Shown here: positions 61,488 to 64,000 of the stretch, piece by piece | Numbering within the stretch: position 1 is the stretch's first letter | Layout: each line of letters opens with the position of its first letter | Assembly (NCBI RefSeq): GCF_022900255.1 | Contig: NZ_JALIRM010000004.1 | Span: 62,001-126,000, forward strand | Direction: 5' to 3' | DNA from: Lederbergia wuyishanensis | GTDB taxonomy: Bacteria > Bacillota > Bacilli > Bacillales > Bacillaceae_C | DNA length: 64,000 bases | The notes under the pieces: generated by a model | Databases searched by the model: none | Seen by the model: the letters and a program-made list of their open reading frames with translations, nothing else | Told to the model about the DNA's origin: nothing | Made by a program: the position numbers and the translations under genes

Positions 61488-61748
61488 CTACAAAATATTT
61501 CCACCTCCTATTGGTGGAAAAGGAATTTTCTGAAAAGATGCAGGACTATCAATTAGGTCTCGATCATCAACGGCGCTTTTAGTTCCTATAAACCCACAGT
61601 CATCTCCTAAATTTTGCCCAAATCCTTGAGTCTTTTTGTCATAGTTATTCCAATCGGCCAATAGGTTCTGTCCGATATTTACTGCAGATGCATTTTCAAA
61701 GGAATTAATTTTAATTACATAAATATTAATGTTAATAGCACTAGACAA
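61488..61748 (-). CDS. Small spore-protein-like (GerPA/GerPF-like) protein
   Basis: 86 residues: MSSAININIYVIKINSFENASAVNIGQNLLADW, then GDDCGFIGTKSAVDDRDLID. The I-x-IN-x-I...NxG pattern resembles GerPA/GerPF germination proteins; the match is moderate. The start is TTG 61748, with AGGGGGTGG six bases upstream on the minus strand. An earlier in-frame TTG would lie upstream of that site. It is divergent from the Hsp20 gene. Confidence 0.55.
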   Translation of the reverse strand: MSSAININIYVIKINSFENASAVNIGQNLLADWNNYDKKTQGFGQNLGDDCGFIGTKSAVDDRDLIDSPASFQKIPFPPIGGGNIL

Positions 61749-61820
61749 CGGAGTCCACCCCCTATAACGAACTATATTCAAAATACTTGATATTATGAAC
61801 CTAAAAAGGAGGGATAACCC

Positions 61821-62300
61821 ATGGATTTCGATAAATTAAAGCAATGGATGGAACTAGCTCAAAAATACCAGTCGGGTGACTTTTGGAGTAATATGATGAA
61901 TCAATCCTCCTTTGCTCAATTTATGAATGATACGATGGATACGAATGGGGGCCCTTCTACAGCGGAAAATCATCAACCACAAAGCTCAACAACATTTCCG
62001 AAAATTGATATATATATGACGGACACGGAAGTTACCATAGTTGCAGAACTAGCAGGTTATGAAAAAGAAAATCTTCATATTTCTGTTTCGGGAAACAGGC
62101 TTTTATTAAAAGGAACATCAACCCCCCTGATTTTTGGGCACGCGGTCCTACAAGAAAGAAAAGAGGGGCAGTTTCAAAGAATTATTGAATTGCCCGAACC
62201 TACATATTCCAATCAAATTAGGGCCAAGCTTCATAACGGGCTCCTAACATTGACATACAACCGAAAATATTTTCAAGAAGAAAGGGTGGCCATCGACTAA
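61821..62300 (+). CDS. Hsp20/alpha-crystallin-like protein
   Basis: 159 residues. A Met/Gln-rich N terminus (1-55) is followed by an alpha-crystallin domain (PKIDIYMTDTEVTIVAELAGYEKENLHISVSGNRLLLKG; ELPEPTYSNQIRAKLHNGLLTLTYNR). It is similar in layout to spore-coat small heat-shock proteins (CotM/CotP). AAAGGAGGG precedes the ATG. Its neighbours also look spore-related, so a coat role is possible (inference). Confidence 0.8.
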   Translation: MDFDKLKQWMELAQKYQSGDFWSNMMNQSSFAQFMNDTMDTNGGPSTAENHQPQSSTTFPKIDIYMTDTEVTIVAELAGYEKENLHISVSGNRLLLKGTSTPLIFGHAVLQERKEGQFQRIIELPEPTYSNQIRAKLHNGLLTLTYNRKYFQEERVAID

Positions 62301-62497
62301 CTTTTGTATCCTGCCAATCTAGACCTTTCCTCCGTCACCGCTAAATTCTCCAAAACCGTCTATCAGATAGTTCTCCCATTTTTTTTAGAACAATATCTGC
62401 CGCCGTTGTAAATGCAAACAAACAGTATCGTAATGCTTACAGAATGTATATAGTTCCTCAATTCTTTAGTAAAAAATATAAATTGTGAGGATTACAA

Positions 62498-63280
62498 ATG
62501 CCAATAAAAGGATTATTTAACCAAAAACAAAATCATGAAATGATATTAGAAAAAATAGCCGAACTAGAGAAAAAACAGAAGAGATTCAACGCACTAGAAG
62601 TGCATGTAAAAAGAATCTTGGCGTTTGAGGAAGAAATTACTCCTCTGTTAAATTTAAAAGATAAACCTCCTCAAAAAGTTCCAGAGAAAAAAACAGTTCG
62701 GAAGGAAAAGCCCAAAAGCAATCATCGTGAAGATGCTCTACATTTGGAAAGATCAGTTATAAAAAAAATATCCCCTTTTATTCAAGCAGTCGAACAAATG
62801 GACAAACAGATCCGAGAACTAGAAATAAATGTTCTGCAGATTCAACAATCACACATAGAACTCACTAACCGAATCGACGCAATTGAAGTTCAGCTTTCTC
62901 GATTGCAGGAGGAGGAAACGAAAACAAATGAAGAGAAGACTCAACAGCAACCAATGGTTATTAAAGAAATTAATATTGATAAATTTTACTTAGATAGGTA
63001 TGAACAAAATAATAACTTTGCGCAATTAGGTATAAAAGATTTAAGTGGTGCTTTAAACATAGGTGCCACATACGGCAGGGAAGTGATGCCAAAAGAACTA
63101 TCGGAACAAATAAAAGAGGATATGAAAGAATTTAAAGGGATGAAAAAGGAATTTGGTTTTGGAGAGGATGAGTCTTCAAGTCCAAATAAGGGAGAAGAAT
63201 CATCTAGTACGGACCAATTTATACATGACAATGAAACTTTCACAGAAATTCCGATAGAAGTAGTAGATGAAGACGATTAG
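62498..63280 (+). CDS. Coiled-coil protein, possible spore-associated
   Basis: 260 residues. Coiled coils lie at about 15-45 and 85-140, then a Lys/Glu/Gln linker, then a conserved-looking block IDKFYLDRYEQNNNFAQLGIKDLSGALNIGATYG at about 160-190, and an acidic tail. The block resembles segments of GerPC-like or other spore proteins, but I am not sure. GTGAGGATTAC precedes the ATG. A strong terminator follows. Confidence 0.65.
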   Translation: MPIKGLFNQKQNHEMILEKIAELEKKQKRFNALEVHVKRILAFEEEITPLLNLKDKPPQKVPEKKTVRKEKPKSNHREDALHLERSVIKKISPFIQAVEQMDKQIRELEINVLQIQQSHIELTNRIDAIEVQLSRLQEEETKTNEEKTQQQPMVIKEINIDKFYLDRYEQNNNFAQLGIKDLSGALNIGATYGREVMPKELSEQIKEDMKEFKGMKKEFGFGEDESSSPNKGEESSSTDQFIHDNETFTEIPIEVVDEDD

Positions 63281-63320
63281 AGCAAAGCATGAAAACAGTA
63301 TTCATGTTTTGCTTTTTATT
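63281..63320 (+). terminator. Terminator after the coiled-coil gene
   Basis: AGCAAAGCATGAA (63281-63293) with TTCATGTTTTGCT (63301-63313), one mismatch, then TTTTATTTT. Confidence 0.85.
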
Positions 63321-63460
63321 TTGGCTTTGTTAGCTAAAATCAACAAAAATATCTTTATTTTATACTCAGGATTTTATTCCTAATACTAAAAAACTATAAA
63401 AATGGTAATGTTAAGGAGGAAATCGACAAAAATGAAATGAAACTGTAATATATTTATCCC

Positions 63461-63488
63461 TTAACATATTAATATCTGATGTTATAAT
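63461..63488 (+). promoter_or_regulatory. Probable sigma-A promoter of ftsEX
   Basis: TTAACA (63461-63466), 16-bp spacer, TATAAT (63483-63488). The leader to the ftsE start would be about 175 nt and holds no clear gene on either strand; the remainder of 63321-63668 shows only AT-rich sequence. Confidence 0.6.
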
Positions 63489-63668
63489 AGGTTTGGGTTC
63501 ATTTTTCGCCAGCAAGCGACAGAACGCATCAGCTTTTTTCGCATACATAAGATATATAGCGAGAAAACAGAAGAACAACAAAAAAACCACCTTTTTTTTC
63601 ATTTCGACAATTTCCATATTTAGGACAATTTGTCTATTGGAAAAGATGGTTAGGAACCGGGTGATAGT

Positions 63669-64000
63669 ATGATTGAAATGCAGGATGTAGTGAAAAGATA
63701 TTCGAATGGCATAGTTGCCGCTAATGGATTGAACATCCGCATTAACCAAGGTGAATTTATATATGTCGTTGGCCCAAGCGGTGCGGGAAAATCTACCTTT
63801 ATCAAGATGATGTACAGGGAAGAAAAACCTACATCGGGAAAAATAATCGTAAATGGGATCGATTTAACGAGAATAAAAAATCGACATGTCCCTTTTTTGC
63901 GTAGAAATATTGGTGTTGTATTTCAGGACTTTAGGCTTCTGCCAACACTTACGGTTTTTGAAAATGTTGCCTTTGCCCTTGAAGTTATAGAACAACGTCC
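63669..64000 (+). CDS. ftsE: Cell-division ABC ATPase FtsE (partial, runs off window)
   Basis: First 110 residues of FtsE, which with FtsX controls cell-wall hydrolases. It reads MIEMQDVVKRYSNGIVAANGLNI. Walker A is at 36-44 (GPSGAGKST) and the Q loop is VVFQDFRLLP. GGGTGAT precedes the ATG. The end of the gene and ftsX lie beyond the window. cccB-(insert)-ftsE follows the B. subtilis order. Confidence 0.95.
   Translation, partial: MIEMQDVVKRYSNGIVAANGLNIRINQGEFIYVVGPSGAGKSTFIKMMYREEKPTSGKIIVNGIDLTRIKNRHVPFLRRNIGVVFQDFRLLPTLTVFENVAFALEVIEQR

Noticed and set aside
63411-63749. 112-residue minus-strand frame with a signal-like segment
   Set aside because: It covers the ftsE promoter and start region, has no ribosome site before any of its ATGs, and its hydrophobic stretch comes from an A/T-rich tract.

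Overview
The window is a stretch of a low-GC Gram-positive chromosome of the Bacillales. It carries the degSU / comF / late flagellar / secA-prfB-cccB-ftsE backbone in the same order as Bacillus subtilis. AT-rich codon use, strong AGGAGG-type ribosome sites, many TTG and GTG starts and FNR- and Rex-type operators agree with this. A Bacillaceae or Planococcaceae (Caryophanaceae) member is likely, but the species cannot be fixed from the sequence.

Layout. 1-1.9 kb: end of a sugar ABC importer operon (two permeases). 1.9-5.6 kb: yvyE, the degS-degU two-component system and a REP-associated tyrosine transposase flanked by its own GGGGAC palindromes. 5.6-9.2 kb: degV, comFA, comFC and yvyF. 9.3-18.5 kb: flgM, an unusual insert (FliK/YlqG-like protein, FlhB-tail protein YlqH, second FliS-like chaperone, second flagellin-like protein), then yaaR, flgN, flgK, flgL, yviE, fliW and csrA. 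18.6-21.9 kb: three tandem flagellin genes, each with a CsrA-type GGA hairpin in its leader. The middle one is interrupted by a 361-nt group I intron whose P3 to P8 helices can be drawn. 22.5-35.8 kb: a sigma-D-preceded flagellin glycosylation island (Maf transferase plus a full legionaminic-acid pathway with the Campylobacter-like order ptmE-ptmF-ptmB-ptmA). 36-45.6 kb: accessory metabolism and signalling (FNR-boxed truncated haemoglobin, Nudix, a c-di-GMP-I riboswitch ahead of a CheX-like gene, oxidoreductases, Rex-boxed DoxX, a GAF-GGDEF-EAL protein, tiny ORFs). 45.6-50.4 kb: flaG, fliD, fliS, fliT and hpf. 50.5-55.2 kb: tandem gamma-glutamyltransferases and a split chromate transporter. 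55.3-64 kb: secA, prfB with its programmed +1 frameshift, a NERD protein, a 52-bp tandem repeat, cccB, spore-like small genes and the start of ftsE.

How the parts work together. Sigma-D-type promoters (TAAA-N14/15-GCCGATAT-like) lie before yvyF, flgM, hag1, the glycosylation operon and flaG. FlgM, anti-sigma factor, would hold sigma-D back until hooks are finished. FliW and CsrA, encoded just upstream of hag, would couple flagellin translation to secretion. FlgN, FliS, FliT and the extra FliS-like protein are export chaperones. The Leg/Maf island would decorate flagellin with a nonulosonic acid. c-di-GMP enters through the riboswitch/CheX unit and the EAL protein. The most notable elements are the intron inside one of three flagellin genes and a structured leader with a terminator abutting the ribosome site of the FliK-like gene.
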